Part shown: positions 18,659 to 27,739 of the stretch, piece by piece
Numbering within the stretch: the first letter of the stretch is position 1
How the letters are laid out: each line of letters begins with the position of its first letter
NCBI RefSeq assembly: GCF_937127095.1
Contig: NZ_CAKZLP010000085.1
Coordinates: 87,633-151,632 of the forward strand
Length of the DNA stretch: 64,000 nt
Source of the DNA: an uncultured Amphritea sp.
GTDB taxonomy: Bacteria > Pseudomonadota > Gammaproteobacteria > Pseudomonadales > Balneatricaceae
Direction: 5' to 3'
Position numbers and translations under genes: made by a program
The notes under the pieces: generated by a model
Told to the model about the DNA's origin: nothing
Database searches by the model: none
Seen by the model: the letters and a program-made list of their open reading frames with translations, nothing else

Positions 18659-19174
18659 ATGCCAACACCAGGTTATATGTCCATTCAAGGCGAAACTCAG
18701 GGTAATATCACCGAAGGCGCTAACAGCATGGAGTCTATGGGGAATCGTTATCAGGAAGGTCATGAAAACGAAATCACTGTTCAGGGCTTTTCCCATCAGA
18801 TCATGATCCCTCGCGACCCACAAAGTGGTCAGCCGAGTGGTCAGCGTGTACATGATGCGCTGGTTATTTCTAAAATTTATGACAAGTCTTCACCGAAACT
18901 GTTTGAAGCACTGACCAGTGGTGAGCGTCTGCCACGTATCGAACTGAAATGGTTCCGCACCTCTATGACGGGTCAGCAAGAGCATTACTTCACTCATGTG
19001 CTGGAAGATGCAATGATTGTTGATATCAAGGCTCACATGCCTAACTGTCAGGATCCTGCAATGGAACACTTCACTCACATGGAAGATGTTGCCTTCACTT
19101 ATCGTAAGATCAGCTGGACTCATGAAGTTGCCGGAACCTCCGGTTCTGATGACTGGCGTCTGCCAAAAGCCTGA
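18659..19174 (+). CDS. hcp: Hcp, T6SS inner-tube protein
   Basis: This 171-aa protein has the complete Hcp fold sequence. The start MPTPGYMSIQGETQG is typical, followed by ITVQGFSHQIMIPRDPQSGQ, VISKIYDKSSPKLFEAL, a GERLPRIELKWFRT strand and the C-terminal EDVAFTYRKISWTHE. Hexamers stack to form the tube expelled by sheath contraction. RBS AAGGAGAG is strong. It is a monocistronic-looking unit between a sigma-54 promoter and an intrinsic terminator, which fits its need for high expression. Confidence 0.98.
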   Translation: MPTPGYMSIQGETQGNITEGANSMESMGNRYQEGHENEITVQGFSHQIMIPRDPQSGQPSGQRVHDALVISKIYDKSSPKLFEALTSGERLPRIELKWFRTSMTGQQEHYFTHVLEDAMIVDIKAHMPNCQDPAMEHFTHMEDVAFTYRKISWTHEVAGTSGSDDWRLPKA

Positions 19175-19198
19175 TATCTCAGGTTTTTGTCTGCTAAT

Positions 19199-19224
19199 AA
19201 CCGACCTGCGGGTCGGTTTTTTTA
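19199..19224 (+). terminator. Intrinsic terminator of hcp
   Basis: CCGACC, a TGCG loop and GGTCGG form a 6-bp GC-rich stem directly followed by seven T residues, 26 bases after the hcp stop. It separates the highly expressed hcp unit from tssJ. Confidence 0.92.
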
Positions 19225-19299
19225 TATCTATTGCTCCAGAACATTGCAATAAACAGGGGATTTAGGGTTTAATTCACCTTCTTAGAAAGGGAGTTCACT

Positions 19300-19809
19300 A
19301 TGTTCCAGGGATTTTTGGAGCGATCCTGGCGGCAATTTTTTATGCTGCTTATCGCCACCACACTGCTAAATGGCTGCTCTACCGTTTCAGATATGCTGTC
19401 TGATGATGAGCCCCCGCCTCCACCCCCAGAGCTTGTTGTTTCTGTTATTGCGGATTCCTCTGTTAATCAGGATCTCGATGGACGACCCTCCCCGACTGTT
19501 GTGCGTATCTATCAGTTAGAAGATGATGCCCTGTTTAAAGAGAGCGACTTTTTTGCTCTCTACGACAATGACAGTGCTTTGTTGTCCGGCGACCTTTTAT
19601 TGCGTGATGAGATGATCGTTAATCCCGGGGGATCGGCGATTAAAAAAACACTGCTGGATAAGAATACAGAATTCGTCGGCGTGTTGGCTGCGTTTCAGAA
19701 TACTGACAACGGTGTGATGAAAAAGGTGGTTGCTGTGCATGCTGAAAAGGATCAGTCGGTTCAGGTTCGACTCAAGGACAATCAACTGACACTTGATCTG
19801 CTCAATTAA
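19300..19809 (+). CDS. tssJ: TssJ, T6SS outer-membrane lipoprotein
   Basis: This 169-aa protein has a signal peptide ending in the lipobox LLNGC (Cys 26), then an Asp/Pro-rich linker (SDDEPPPPPPE) and a transthyretin-like beta-sandwich typical of TssJ (VVSVIADSSVNQD, SPTVVRIYQLEDDALFKESDFF). TssJ anchors the TssL-TssM trans-envelope complex to the outer membrane by contacting the TssM C-terminus. It heads a tssJ-tssK-tssL-tssM run on the same strand. RBS AAAGGGAG precedes the start. Confidence 0.95.
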   Translation: MFQGFLERSWRQFFMLLIATTLLNGCSTVSDMLSDDEPPPPPPELVVSVIADSSVNQDLDGRPSPTVVRIYQLEDDALFKESDFFALYDNDSALLSGDLLLRDEMIVNPGGSAIKKTLLDKNTEFVGVLAAFQNTDNGVMKKVVAVHAEKDQSVQVRLKDNQLTLDLLN

Positions 19810-19870
19810 ACACCGTTTATTGTGATTTGAATTTAAGCCTGATTTTGGATTTTTGAAGTGGAGTCACGGA

Positions 19871-21223
19871 GTGACGAATAAAGTTATCTGGCATGAAGGC
19901 ATGTTCCTTCGGCCGCAGCACTTTCAACAGCATGACCAGTATCTGTTGAAGGAAATTAATAACCGCATTCGTGCGATCGGCTGTTTTAACTGGGGATTTT
20001 CCCGCTTGAAAGTAAACTCAGCCAATTTGAAAATTGGCGAAGTTTCGCTGGATGACTGTGCCGGTTGTTTTGCCGATGGTACCAGCTTTGATATGCATAC
20101 CGGTGATGCACCGCCGTTGCCTGTGCTGGTTAATGACTCAATCTCCGATGCGATCATTTATCTGGCAATTCCATTGCAACAATCAGGCATTACGGAGGTG
20201 GGTAGTAACGACAACCGTAATAGCCTGGTGCGCTATCTGCCTAAATCCGTTGAAGTGGCTGATATGGCTTCAGTTGAAAATGAACAGACCAGTATTCAGG
20301 TCGGCGAGCTGCGCTTACGTCTGTTTATTGAAGATGCCCGGCAGAACTCTGAAAACCGGGTGCCCGATGGTTATACCCGTTTAGCGGTGGCGCAAATTGA
20401 AGAGGTAAAAGGCGGGCAGATCCGTCTTCGTCAGCAATTTATCCCGCCTTTGCTTGATATCGGGGCTTCAGACCTGTTACAGAACTTTCTCACTGAGCTG
20501 CAAGCGATGCTGACTACCCGTGCCCGTGAACTTGCGGCCCGGGTGAGCAGTTCCGGCGGTAAGGGGGGCGTTGCCGAAGTGACTGACTTTATGTTGCTTC
20601 AGTTACTGAATCGTTTTGACCCTGTGTTGTCGTTGTACCGTCAGGTGCCAGAGATGTCGCCGCTGGAACTGTATGAGCGGTTACTGCAGCTGGTGGGCGA
20701 ACTGGCCACCTTTATGAAGCCGGAAAAGCGTCCACCCGAGTTTGCTGAATATCAGCAGGATAATCTGATCGGTACGTTTCTTCCGCTGCTGGAAGAGTTG
20801 AAAGGTTGCTTCGGCACGGTACTTGAGCAGATAGCTGAAGGCATTCCCCTTTCACCTGAACAGTATGGTATCCGGGCTGCCAGAATCCGCGACCGTGTAT
20901 TGCTAAAAAGTGCTGACTTTATTTTTGCTGTCAGTGCTCAGGTTGCTCAGGAAAAACTACGTACTCAGTTTCCGCAACAGATTAAGATCGGTCCGGTTGA
21001 ACGTATACGAGAGCTTATTACCAGCGCATTGCCGGGTATTCCTATTGCTCCGTTACCGGTAGCCCCACGGGAAATACCTTACCACGCAGGGTTTACCTAT
21101 TTTCAGCTTGATACCAGTCATGAGATCTGGAAAGAGTTGGATAAATCCGGTGGTATAGCTTTCCATGTGGGGGGCGAGTTCCCAGGGCTTGAATGCCAGT
21201 TCTGGGCCATTAAACGCAGATAG
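19871..21223 (+). CDS. tssK: TssK, T6SS baseplate-membrane complex connector
   Basis: This 450-aa protein carries the family N-terminus NKVIWHEGMFLRPQHFQQHDQYL. It continues through an RLFIEDARQNSE block and ends YFQLDTSHEIWKEL and GLECQFWAIKRR. TssK trimers link the TssF/TssG baseplate to the TssL/TssM membrane core. The GTG at 19871 was taken as start because GGAG lies 7 bases upstream and the protein then has the family's normal length; an in-frame TTG at 19853 is less likely. Confidence 0.96.
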   Translation: MTNKVIWHEGMFLRPQHFQQHDQYLLKEINNRIRAIGCFNWGFSRLKVNSANLKIGEVSLDDCAGCFADGTSFDMHTGDAPPLPVLVNDSISDAIIYLAIPLQQSGITEVGSNDNRNSLVRYLPKSVEVADMASVENEQTSIQVGELRLRLFIEDARQNSENRVPDGYTRLAVAQIEEVKGGQIRLRQQFIPPLLDIGASDLLQNFLTELQAMLTTRARELAARVSSSGGKGGVAEVTDFMLLQLLNRFDPVLSLYRQVPEMSPLELYERLLQLVGELATFMKPEKRPPEFAEYQQDNLIGTFLPLLEELKGCFGTVLEQIAEGIPLSPEQYGIRAARIRDRVLLKSADFIFAVSAQVAQEKLRTQFPQQIKIGPVERIRELITSALPGIPIAPLPVAPREIPYHAGFTYFQLDTSHEIWKELDKSGGIAFHVGGEFPGLECQFWAIKRR

Positions 21224-21236
21224 ATAGTTGTAAATC

Positions 21237-22658
21237 ATGGATGATCAAACCGTAATTCGCCCGATGCCGGGGGGGCGTAAACCCCGCAATACAGGAACCC
21301 CTGACCGGCGACCAGCGGAACCAGTTCCGCGGCAGCCAGCCCCCAGGGCTGACAACGCTCAGTACGGTCACTCTTTACATCAGTCTGCGGGGGCATCTGC
21401 GCCGGAGCCCAATTATGAGCAGCCGGGTTCGGGGGCAATCGTACAGGGAGCAATCTCTCAGGGTGAAAATCCACTGTTGCAACTGGTTACTCCGCTGCTG
21501 TCATTCCTGGGCAAAATTCAGAATACGGTTGAGTGTCCTGATCTGGAAGAGTTTCGTCGATATGCGCTGGATCAGATTCAACTGTATGAGTCTCAAGGCT
21601 GGGGCGTGTCCGGAGGGCGGGAAAACAGTGAATACATCAGTTATCCCCTGTGCGCGCTGATCGATGAGATTGTACTGAATACTCCCTGGGGCAGTAACAG
21701 TCGCTGGGGTAGTGAAAGTTTGCTGATTACCCGTCATCAGGAAGCCTGGGGTGGTGAGCGCTTCTTTAGTTATCTGAATGAGTTGATGAAACGTCCGGCT
21801 AGTAATCTTGAGCTGCTGGAGTTTTATTTTGCGTGTTTGTCTCTGGGCTTTGAAGGCAAATACCGGCGCATGGCCAATGGTCGACGGGAGCTGGATCGTC
21901 TGCGCAGCGAGCTCTATATTCTTATTAACCGGCACCGCAACTATGAGTCTGAAGGGCTCTCCCCTCACTGGGAAGGTGTGTCTGATCGACGTATCGGCAT
22001 CGCCCGATATCTACCTTTCTGGGTGATCTGGGCATTTTGTCTGTTCCTGCTGATGGCCGCGTTTCTTGGGTTTATCTGGAAGATAACCCAGAAGTCTGAT
22101 CAGTTGATGGAACAATTTTCCGGTATCAGCCGTACCCCGGTTATTGAAGTGACCCCGGTGAATATTGACCGTCTGGCTGCGCCGCTGTTTGCAGTGACAG
22201 AGCCTGATTTGGCACCTGAGACGATTGATTATTTTGCGCTGCTGGAACCGGAGTTAGTGGAAGAGCTTGCAGCCGGCACGGTCGAGCTGATCGATGAGGA
22301 AAATCAGGTCAGGCTGCGATTACGTCATGCAAGACTGTTCCCCTCAGGGCAGGCGGGTCTGTCCCACGAGTTTGTCCCCTTGGTTGAGCGAATCGGTACA
22401 CAGCTTAAAGGTGTGGGTAAACCAATTATTATCGAAGGACACTCCGATAATGTGCCTATTTTCTCTACCCGTTATCCCTCGAACTGGGCGCTGTCACAGG
22501 CCCGGGCCAAGTCCGTTGCCGAAGTGTTGCTGAGTCAGTTGGAAGAGGGTGTGGTAATGCGGGTTGAGGGTAAGGCCTCCAGCGCCCCTCTGGTGGAGAA
22601 TAACTCCAATCTGAACCGGGCACTGAACCGCAGGGTAGAGATTCTGCTGCGAAAATAG
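21237..22658 (+). CDS. tssL: TssL with C-terminal OmpA-like domain, T6SS inner-membrane core
   Basis: This 473-aa protein has a disordered Pro/Arg-rich N-terminus (about 1-75) and the DotU/TssL cytoplasmic helical domain (NPLLQLVTPLLSFLG, then LIDEIVLNTPWG and LEFYFACLSLGFEGKYR). One membrane segment lies at about 258-282 (PFWVIWAFCLFLLMAAFLGFIW). The periplasmic OmpA/MotB-like peptidoglycan-binding domain contains IIIEGHSDNVP and LSQARAKSVAEVLL and ends LNRALNRRVEILL. Carrying the wall-binding domain within TssL is a known evolved form; in other systems a separate TagL provides it. It starts 13 bases after tssK. Confidence 0.95.
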   Translation: MDDQTVIRPMPGGRKPRNTGTPDRRPAEPVPRQPAPRADNAQYGHSLHQSAGASAPEPNYEQPGSGAIVQGAISQGENPLLQLVTPLLSFLGKIQNTVECPDLEEFRRYALDQIQLYESQGWGVSGGRENSEYISYPLCALIDEIVLNTPWGSNSRWGSESLLITRHQEAWGGERFFSYLNELMKRPASNLELLEFYFACLSLGFEGKYRRMANGRRELDRLRSELYILINRHRNYESEGLSPHWEGVSDRRIGIARYLPFWVIWAFCLFLLMAAFLGFIWKITQKSDQLMEQFSGISRTPVIEVTPVNIDRLAAPLFAVTEPDLAPETIDYFALLEPELVEELAAGTVELIDEENQVRLRLRHARLFPSGQAGLSHEFVPLVERIGTQLKGVGKPIIIEGHSDNVPIFSTRYPSNWALSQARAKSVAEVLLSQLEEGVVMRVEGKASSAPLVENNSNLNRALNRRVEILLRK

Positions 22659-22708
22659 TAATGCCTTAATGGCGAGCATGTTTTGTTCAGGGATTGACAG
22701 GAAGACAC

Positions 22709-25700
22709 GTGAAAAAGTTAATCAGGATTATCACCAATCGATGGTTTATTCAGAGTATCGGGATTATCTGTCTCGCATTGCTGATCTGGTTTATCGGGCC
22801 ATTATTTGCCATTGCTGAAAATTATTTTCTTGCCAGCGAGTTTGCCCGACTTCTGGCGATTGTAATCGTTGTGCTCTGTTGGGCAGGTATAACGGCATTG
22901 TTTTTCTGGCGGCAAAAGAAAAAAAATGAACAACTGCTGGATGATCTGGGGAGTGAACAGCTGGATCAGGCCTATCTGGCGGAGAGTGCCCGAGAGGATG
23001 AACAGGCGATCATCAGTGGCCGGTTTGATGAAGCATTACAGATTTTGCGCAACAGTAAGGGCGGCTCCGGTAAAGCCGCCAATCTCTATGAGCTGCCCTG
23101 GTATATCATTATCGGCCCACCGGGTTCGGGTAAGACCACCGCACTGATTAACTCAGGGCTAAATTTTCCGCTGGCTGACCGGATGGGCAGCGAGGCGATT
23201 CAGGGGATTGGTGGTACTCGCCATTGCGACTGGTGGTTTACCGACGAGGCGGTGATGATTGATACTGCCGGTCGTTTTACCACTCAGGATAGCCATGAAT
23301 CGGTTGACCGGGCGGCGTGGCAGCAGTTTATGGATCTGCTGAAAAAGAATCGCCCGCAACAGCCGGTCAATGGCGTATTGGTGACCATGAGTGTTGCGGA
23401 TCTGATGCAGCAATCCGACGACGAAAGAGCGTTGTATGCGCAGACTATCCGACGACGTATCGAGGAGTTAAATGAACATCTCGGGATCTCAGCGCCGGTC
23501 TATTTTACCTTCACCAAGTGTGATTTGATCTCTGGTTTCAGTGAGTTCTTCGGCCATTACGACCGTGACGCCCGGGCACAGGTCTGGGGTGAAACATTTC
23601 AGCTGCCTGAGTCCGGTCGGCCTCAGTTTAATATTGATGATTATGCTGACAAATTTGACGCACTGACATTGCGCCTCGAACAGCAATTAATCGAGCGGAT
23701 GTATCAGGAACAGGATCCTGATAAGCGTACCCTGATTATGGGCTTTCCCCGTCAGTTTGCCGGGCTGCGCGATATTATCTCTATCTTCCTGGGGGAAATC
23801 TTCAGTACTAATCGCTATAGCGAGGGAGCACTGTTGCGCGGTGTTTACTTTACCAGTGGGACTCAGGCGGGGACACCTATTGACCGTTTGCTGGGGTCGC
23901 TGGCAAAGAGTTTTGGTTTCAGTAATTCGACACTGGTGGGCGCCAGTGGTCGTGGTAAAAGCTTCTTTCTCAAAAACCTGTTGCAGCGGGTGATCTTTGT
24001 CGAAGCCGGAATCGCTGGGGTTGACCAGCAACTGATCAGACGGCGTCGCTGGATGCAACGTTTGGTTGTTACTGGCGCGCTGGCGGTATTTCTGGTTGGC
24101 ACCGGCCTGCTGAGCTGGTCATTTTTGAATAATGAACAAAAAATTCAGCAACTGACTCAGCTGAATACCGGCTTTTCTGAACAGTCAGTGCAGGTGCCGA
24201 TGTTTGAAGCTGATTTTCTGGCTGTATTGCCGGAGTTGAACACCCTGCGTGATGCAACCAGACTTTACGATGACGCGGGTGTTGACCATACCTTCGGGCT
24301 GTATCAGGGTTACACCCTCACCCAGGGTGCACGTTCGGCGTATCTGAATCTTTTGCAAAGTGCCTTGCTGCCGGTGCTGACCGCACGGATTGAAGAGCTG
24401 ATTATTGCCAGTGATCCCAAACAGACCTCCAGCCTCTATGAACTGCTGAAAACCTACCTGATGTATGGCGGCGTAAAACCCTACGATGCTGAACTGCTAA
24501 CGACCTGGGCGGTGCTTGACTGGCAGGAAACCTATGCCCTTGACGAACAGGCAGTGAATGATCTGAGCGGGCATATGCAGGTGCTGATGGAGAACGGCTT
24601 TCTGCCGGTTACCCTGAATGAGGAGATTGTCTCCTATGCACGGCGAATTTTGTCGACCGATCCTTTAGAGAAACAGGTCTATCAGGCGATTCTCAGAGAG
24701 TTGAGTCAGGAACATAAATATGATCTGGCACTGGATCAGGTGTTTGGCCCTTATGCGTTTGATCTTTTTAAGAGTAAGCATGGCGGCGATCTGACGACAT
24801 TTGTCATGTCTGGCGTATTTACCAAACAAGGCTTCTACACACTTTTCCTGCCCAACAGTACCACGCTTTCAAAGGAGTATATCGACAATAACTGGGTGAT
24901 GGGGGACCGCTATCAGTCACGTCATTTTATGGACAGCGATACCCTGCAGCGTAAAGTGCTCGGTTTGTATTATGACGACTTTATTCAGCACTGGGATGGC
25001 ATGATCAATGACATGACGATGCAACGTCCTGCCAACGCGGAAGCGAGCATCCGACAGATCTCTGTTGCCGCAGGTCTGGATAGCCCGTTACGTCATTTAG
25101 TGGAGACCCTGAATGAGGAAACGACGCTGACAAAACCGTTTTCGGCAGAGCAGGGTGAAGGGTCTGATCAGTTGGCACGTACTCTTTCCAGTGTTAATCA
25201 GGGGGTGGCTGTGAAGCAGCAGAAGGTCAGTCGCCTGATGCGTGATGCCAAAAAAGCTGGCTTGCTCGATAATCTGGGAGGCGATCTTGGGCAACAGGTT
25301 GAGCGTTATTATACGCCGTACTACAAATTAATGGAGAAACGAGGCAGCTCATCCCTGCTGGATCGGCTGAGTCAGGATCTGGCTGAACTGAGTAGCTATA
25401 TGGATGATGCCGCTAATTCATCGTTCTCCAGCACCGGCGCGATTGATGCGGTTCAGGGACGGATCTCCCGCAATAAAACCGATCCACTGGCAAAAGTGAA
25501 CAGCTATCAGGCAGATATGCCTGAGATGATGCAAGGGTGGCTGGGGGCCCTGGGTGCTCAGAACTGGTCGGTGGTGCTGGACAACACCAAAACAGAGTTG
25601 AATCAACTTTGGCAGTCTCAGGTTACTTATGAGTGCAAGAACTTCCTTGAGGGACGCTATCCGGTTAAAGCCAATGCCAGCTCAGAAGTCACACTGGAGG

Positions 25701-26284
25701 ATTTCAGTCGTTTCTTTGGCCCGGATGGCACCCTGGATAGTTTTGTAAATACCTACCTGAGAGACTTTATTGATACCAAAGGGCGAACCTGGGTTGAGCG
25801 TGAAGTCGACGGTCAGAAGATCGGTCTGACGAAAGAGACCCTGCTTCAGCTACAGAAAGCGAATGATATTAAAGAAACGTTTTTCCGCAATGGCGAACTG
25901 TCGGTGCCTTTCGTGATGCGACCGGTCAGGCTGGATACAGACGCATCAAAATTCTTTCTCAGTATCGGTTCACAGGAAGTAATCTATCGTCACGGGCCTC
26001 GCCGTTCCAGTGCCGTCACCTGGCCTTCGCTCGATAGTGACACTGTGCGCCTGCGCTTTGAAGGACTTGATGGTGAGGTTAAGTCCAGCACTGAAGATGG
26101 TCCCTGGGCCTGGTTTCGTCTGTTGAATAAATCTCAGCTGAATATTACGGATAACCGGGCCGTGTATGAAGTGAATTTTGCTGAAGATGGGTTGAGTGCC
26201 ACCTTTGAACTGCGTGCTAAAAGTGTCATTAACCCTTTTGCTGATGACCTGCTAGCGGGATTCCGCTGTCAGGAATCACTCTGA
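22709..26284 (+). CDS. tssM: TssM, T6SS IcmF-family inner-membrane protein
   Basis: This 1191-aa protein has two N-terminal membrane helices (about 12-30 and 40-62), then a cytoplasmic NTPase-like domain with Walker A GPPGSGKTTAL (about 136) and the WWFTDEAVMIDTAGRF block. A third membrane helix lies near 450 (VVTGALAVFLVGTGLLSW), followed by a long periplasmic domain. The end contains FELRAKSVINPFADDLLAGFRC, typical of TssM. It forms the trans-envelope core with TssL and TssJ. GTG 22709 with AGGAAG upstream is the preferred start over TTG 22694. The stop is followed after one base by tagF. Confidence 0.96.
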   Translation: MKKLIRIITNRWFIQSIGIICLALLIWFIGPLFAIAENYFLASEFARLLAIVIVVLCWAGITALFFWRQKKKNEQLLDDLGSEQLDQAYLAESAREDEQAIISGRFDEALQILRNSKGGSGKAANLYELPWYIIIGPPGSGKTTALINSGLNFPLADRMGSEAIQGIGGTRHCDWWFTDEAVMIDTAGRFTTQDSHESVDRAAWQQFMDLLKKNRPQQPVNGVLVTMSVADLMQQSDDERALYAQTIRRRIEELNEHLGISAPVYFTFTKCDLISGFSEFFGHYDRDARAQVWGETFQLPESGRPQFNIDDYADKFDALTLRLEQQLIERMYQEQDPDKRTLIMGFPRQFAGLRDIISIFLGEIFSTNRYSEGALLRGVYFTSGTQAGTPIDRLLGSLAKSFGFSNSTLVGASGRGKSFFLKNLLQRVIFVEAGIAGVDQQLIRRRRWMQRLVVTGALAVFLVGTGLLSWSFLNNEQKIQQLTQLNTGFSEQSVQVPMFEADFLAVLPELNTLRDATRLYDDAGVDHTFGLYQGYTLTQGARSAYLNLLQSALLPVLTARIEELIIASDPKQTSSLYELLKTYLMYGGVKPYDAELLTTWAVLDWQETYALDEQAVNDLSGHMQVLMENGFLPVTLNEEIVSYARRILSTDPLEKQVYQAILRELSQEHKYDLALDQVFGPYAFDLFKSKHGGDLTTFVMSGVFTKQGFYTLFLPNSTTLSKEYIDNNWVMGDRYQSRHFMDSDTLQRKVLGLYYDDFIQHWDGMINDMTMQRPANAEASIRQISVAAGLDSPLRHLVETLNEETTLTKPFSAEQGEGSDQLARTLSSVNQGVAVKQQKVSRLMRDAKKAGLLDNLGGDLGQQVERYYTPYYKLMEKRGSSSLLDRLSQDLAELSSYMDDAANSSFSSTGAIDAVQGRISRNKTDPLAKVNSYQADMPEMMQGWLGALGAQNWSVVLDNTKTELNQLWQSQVTYECKNFLEGRYPVKANASSEVTLEDFSRFFGPDGTLDSFVNTYLRDFIDTKGRTWVEREVDGQKIGLTKETLLQLQKANDIKETFFRNGELSVPFVMRPVRLDTDASKFFLSIGSQEVIYRHGPRRSSAVTWPSLDSDTVRLRFEGLDGEVKSSTEDGPWAWFRLLNKSQLNITDNRAVYEVNFAEDGLSATFELRAKSVINPFADDLLAGFRCQESL

Positions 26285-26285
26285 T

Positions 26286-26942
26286 ATGAGTCCGGTGCAG
26301 AGTGGCTTTTACGGTAAGGTGCCCTGCAAAGGGGACTTTGTCAGTCGGGGCCTTAGCCGTCACTGCATTGGCAATCTGGATCGTTGGCTACAGCAGGGCA
26401 TGACCAGCAGCAAAGGATATATGAATGACAGCTGGAGCGAACATTATATGATCGCTCCGGTGTGGCAGTTTTATATCTCGCCGGGCATTTTAGATAGCCA
26501 TGGCTGGCTGGGCGTCTTTATCCCCAGTATCGACAGTGTCGGACGTAAGTTTCCCTGTCTGATAGCCGTGCCGGTTTCAACCCCGTTTGTTTGCCTGAAA
26601 CAACTCGAAGATCAGGAAGAGTTGCTGATGCAGATTGAGACACTGCTGTTTGACTCGCTTGAGGATAACTTTGACTTTCCTCTGTTTTGTCACCAGACCA
26701 GTAATCTGAAGCTGCTGCCCGCATACCCCTCAGTGGATCTGTTTCGGGCCATAAAACCGGTGGCCGTTATGCACAACCTTGAGCCGCAGCGGGCCGGTTT
26801 GCGTAATCTGGATTTAAAGTCTGAATATAGTCATCCAACGATCTGGTGGAGTGAAGGATCAGACACCATTGAGCCTCAGCTTTGGTTTAGTGATGGCTTA
26901 CCGGATGCGTCCCAGTTTCGCTTCTTTTTAACGGGAAAATAG
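26286..26942 (+). CDS. tagF: TagF, T6SS post-translational regulator
   Basis: This 218-aa protein matches the TagF family (DUF2094): GFYGKVPCKGDFVSRGLSR near the start, LDRWLQQGM, then GWLGVFIPSIDSVGRKFPCLIA. It ends with an IWWSEGSD/LWFSDGLPD segment. In Pseudomonas aeruginosa TagF represses T6SS assembly independently of, but alongside, PpkA/PppA. It lies between tssM and pppA with one-base and 25-base gaps, so it belongs to the structural operon. Confidence 0.94.
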   Translation: MSPVQSGFYGKVPCKGDFVSRGLSRHCIGNLDRWLQQGMTSSKGYMNDSWSEHYMIAPVWQFYISPGILDSHGWLGVFIPSIDSVGRKFPCLIAVPVSTPFVCLKQLEDQEELLMQIETLLFDSLEDNFDFPLFCHQTSNLKLLPAYPSVDLFRAIKPVAVMHNLEPQRAGLRNLDLKSEYSHPTIWWSEGSDTIEPQLWFSDGLPDASQFRFFLTGK

Positions 26943-26967
26943 ATGATTTATAACCATGGAGCGGTTT

Positions 26968-27717
26968 ATGTCGGTTGAAACCCTGCTAGCGTCCAGTCGG
27001 TATATCAGCAGCGCGCTGACCTCAGTCGGTAATGTACGCAAGCATAATGAGGATGCCTTTCTCAGCCAGCCGGAACAGGCTCACTGGGTGGTTGCTGATG
27101 GTATGGGGGGGCACTCTGCCGGGGATTTTGCGAGTCAGTCCATTGTTGACGCGTTACAGATGTTTGAACAACAACCACAGGTGTCGGACAGCGTTGACCT
27201 GCTGGAAGATATTCTGCTGCAAACCAATCACAAACTGCTGGAGCTGGCCGGAGACGATCACAAGATAATTGGCTCAACAGTAGCGGGATTGGTGTTGTTG
27301 GCTGACTATTACCTGCTCTACTGGTGTGGTGATAGCCGCATCTATCTTTATCGCAATGGGGTGCTGATGCAGGAGAGCGTAGATCACACTTACACACAGG
27401 GGCTGGTTGCACAAGGCAGGCTGACTCCGGAAGAGGCGCTGATACACCCGGAGCGAAATGTGATTACCCGGGCAGTGGGCGCCGCCGATGCTCTGTATAT
27501 CGATATGGATATCCGCAACCTGCAGAGTGGGGATCGCTTTCTGATCTGCAGTGACGGGCTGGATAAAGAACTTTCTGATGCCGATATCGCCGCATTTCTG
27601 GCCCAACGTCATATCCCGCTGGAGCAACTGGCGCAAGAGATGATGGATTGCTGTCTGGAACGCGGAGGCCGGGATAACATTACATTGATACTGATTGAAA
27701 ATCCGGCAGCTGCCTGA
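26968..27717 (+). CDS. pppA: PppA, PP2C-type Ser/Thr phosphatase of the T6SS
   Basis: This 249-aa Stp1/PppA-type PP2C phosphatase has the metal-binding motifs in order: VRKHNEDAFL, WVVADGMGGHSAGD, STVAGLVLLADYYLLYWCGDSRIYLYR, then LICSDGLDKELSD and RGGRDNITLILIE. In T6SS clusters it dephosphorylates the FHA-domain protein targeted by PpkA and so limits firing. ATG 26968 has GGAG 6 bases upstream and gives a compact protein; ATG 26956 adds four residues. ppkA starts 22 bases downstream. Confidence 0.94.
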   Translation: MSVETLLASSRYISSALTSVGNVRKHNEDAFLSQPEQAHWVVADGMGGHSAGDFASQSIVDALQMFEQQPQVSDSVDLLEDILLQTNHKLLELAGDDHKIIGSTVAGLVLLADYYLLYWCGDSRIYLYRNGVLMQESVDHTYTQGLVAQGRLTPEEALIHPERNVITRAVGAADALYIDMDIRNLQSGDRFLICSDGLDKELSDADIAAFLAQRHIPLEQLAQEMMDCCLERGGRDNITLILIENPAAA

Positions 27718-27739
27718 ATAAAGGAATACCAGACAGCTC

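Noticed and set aside
19853..19870. TTG at 19853 as tssK start
   Set aside because: The GTG at 19871 has GGAG 7 bases upstream and gives the normal family N-terminus.
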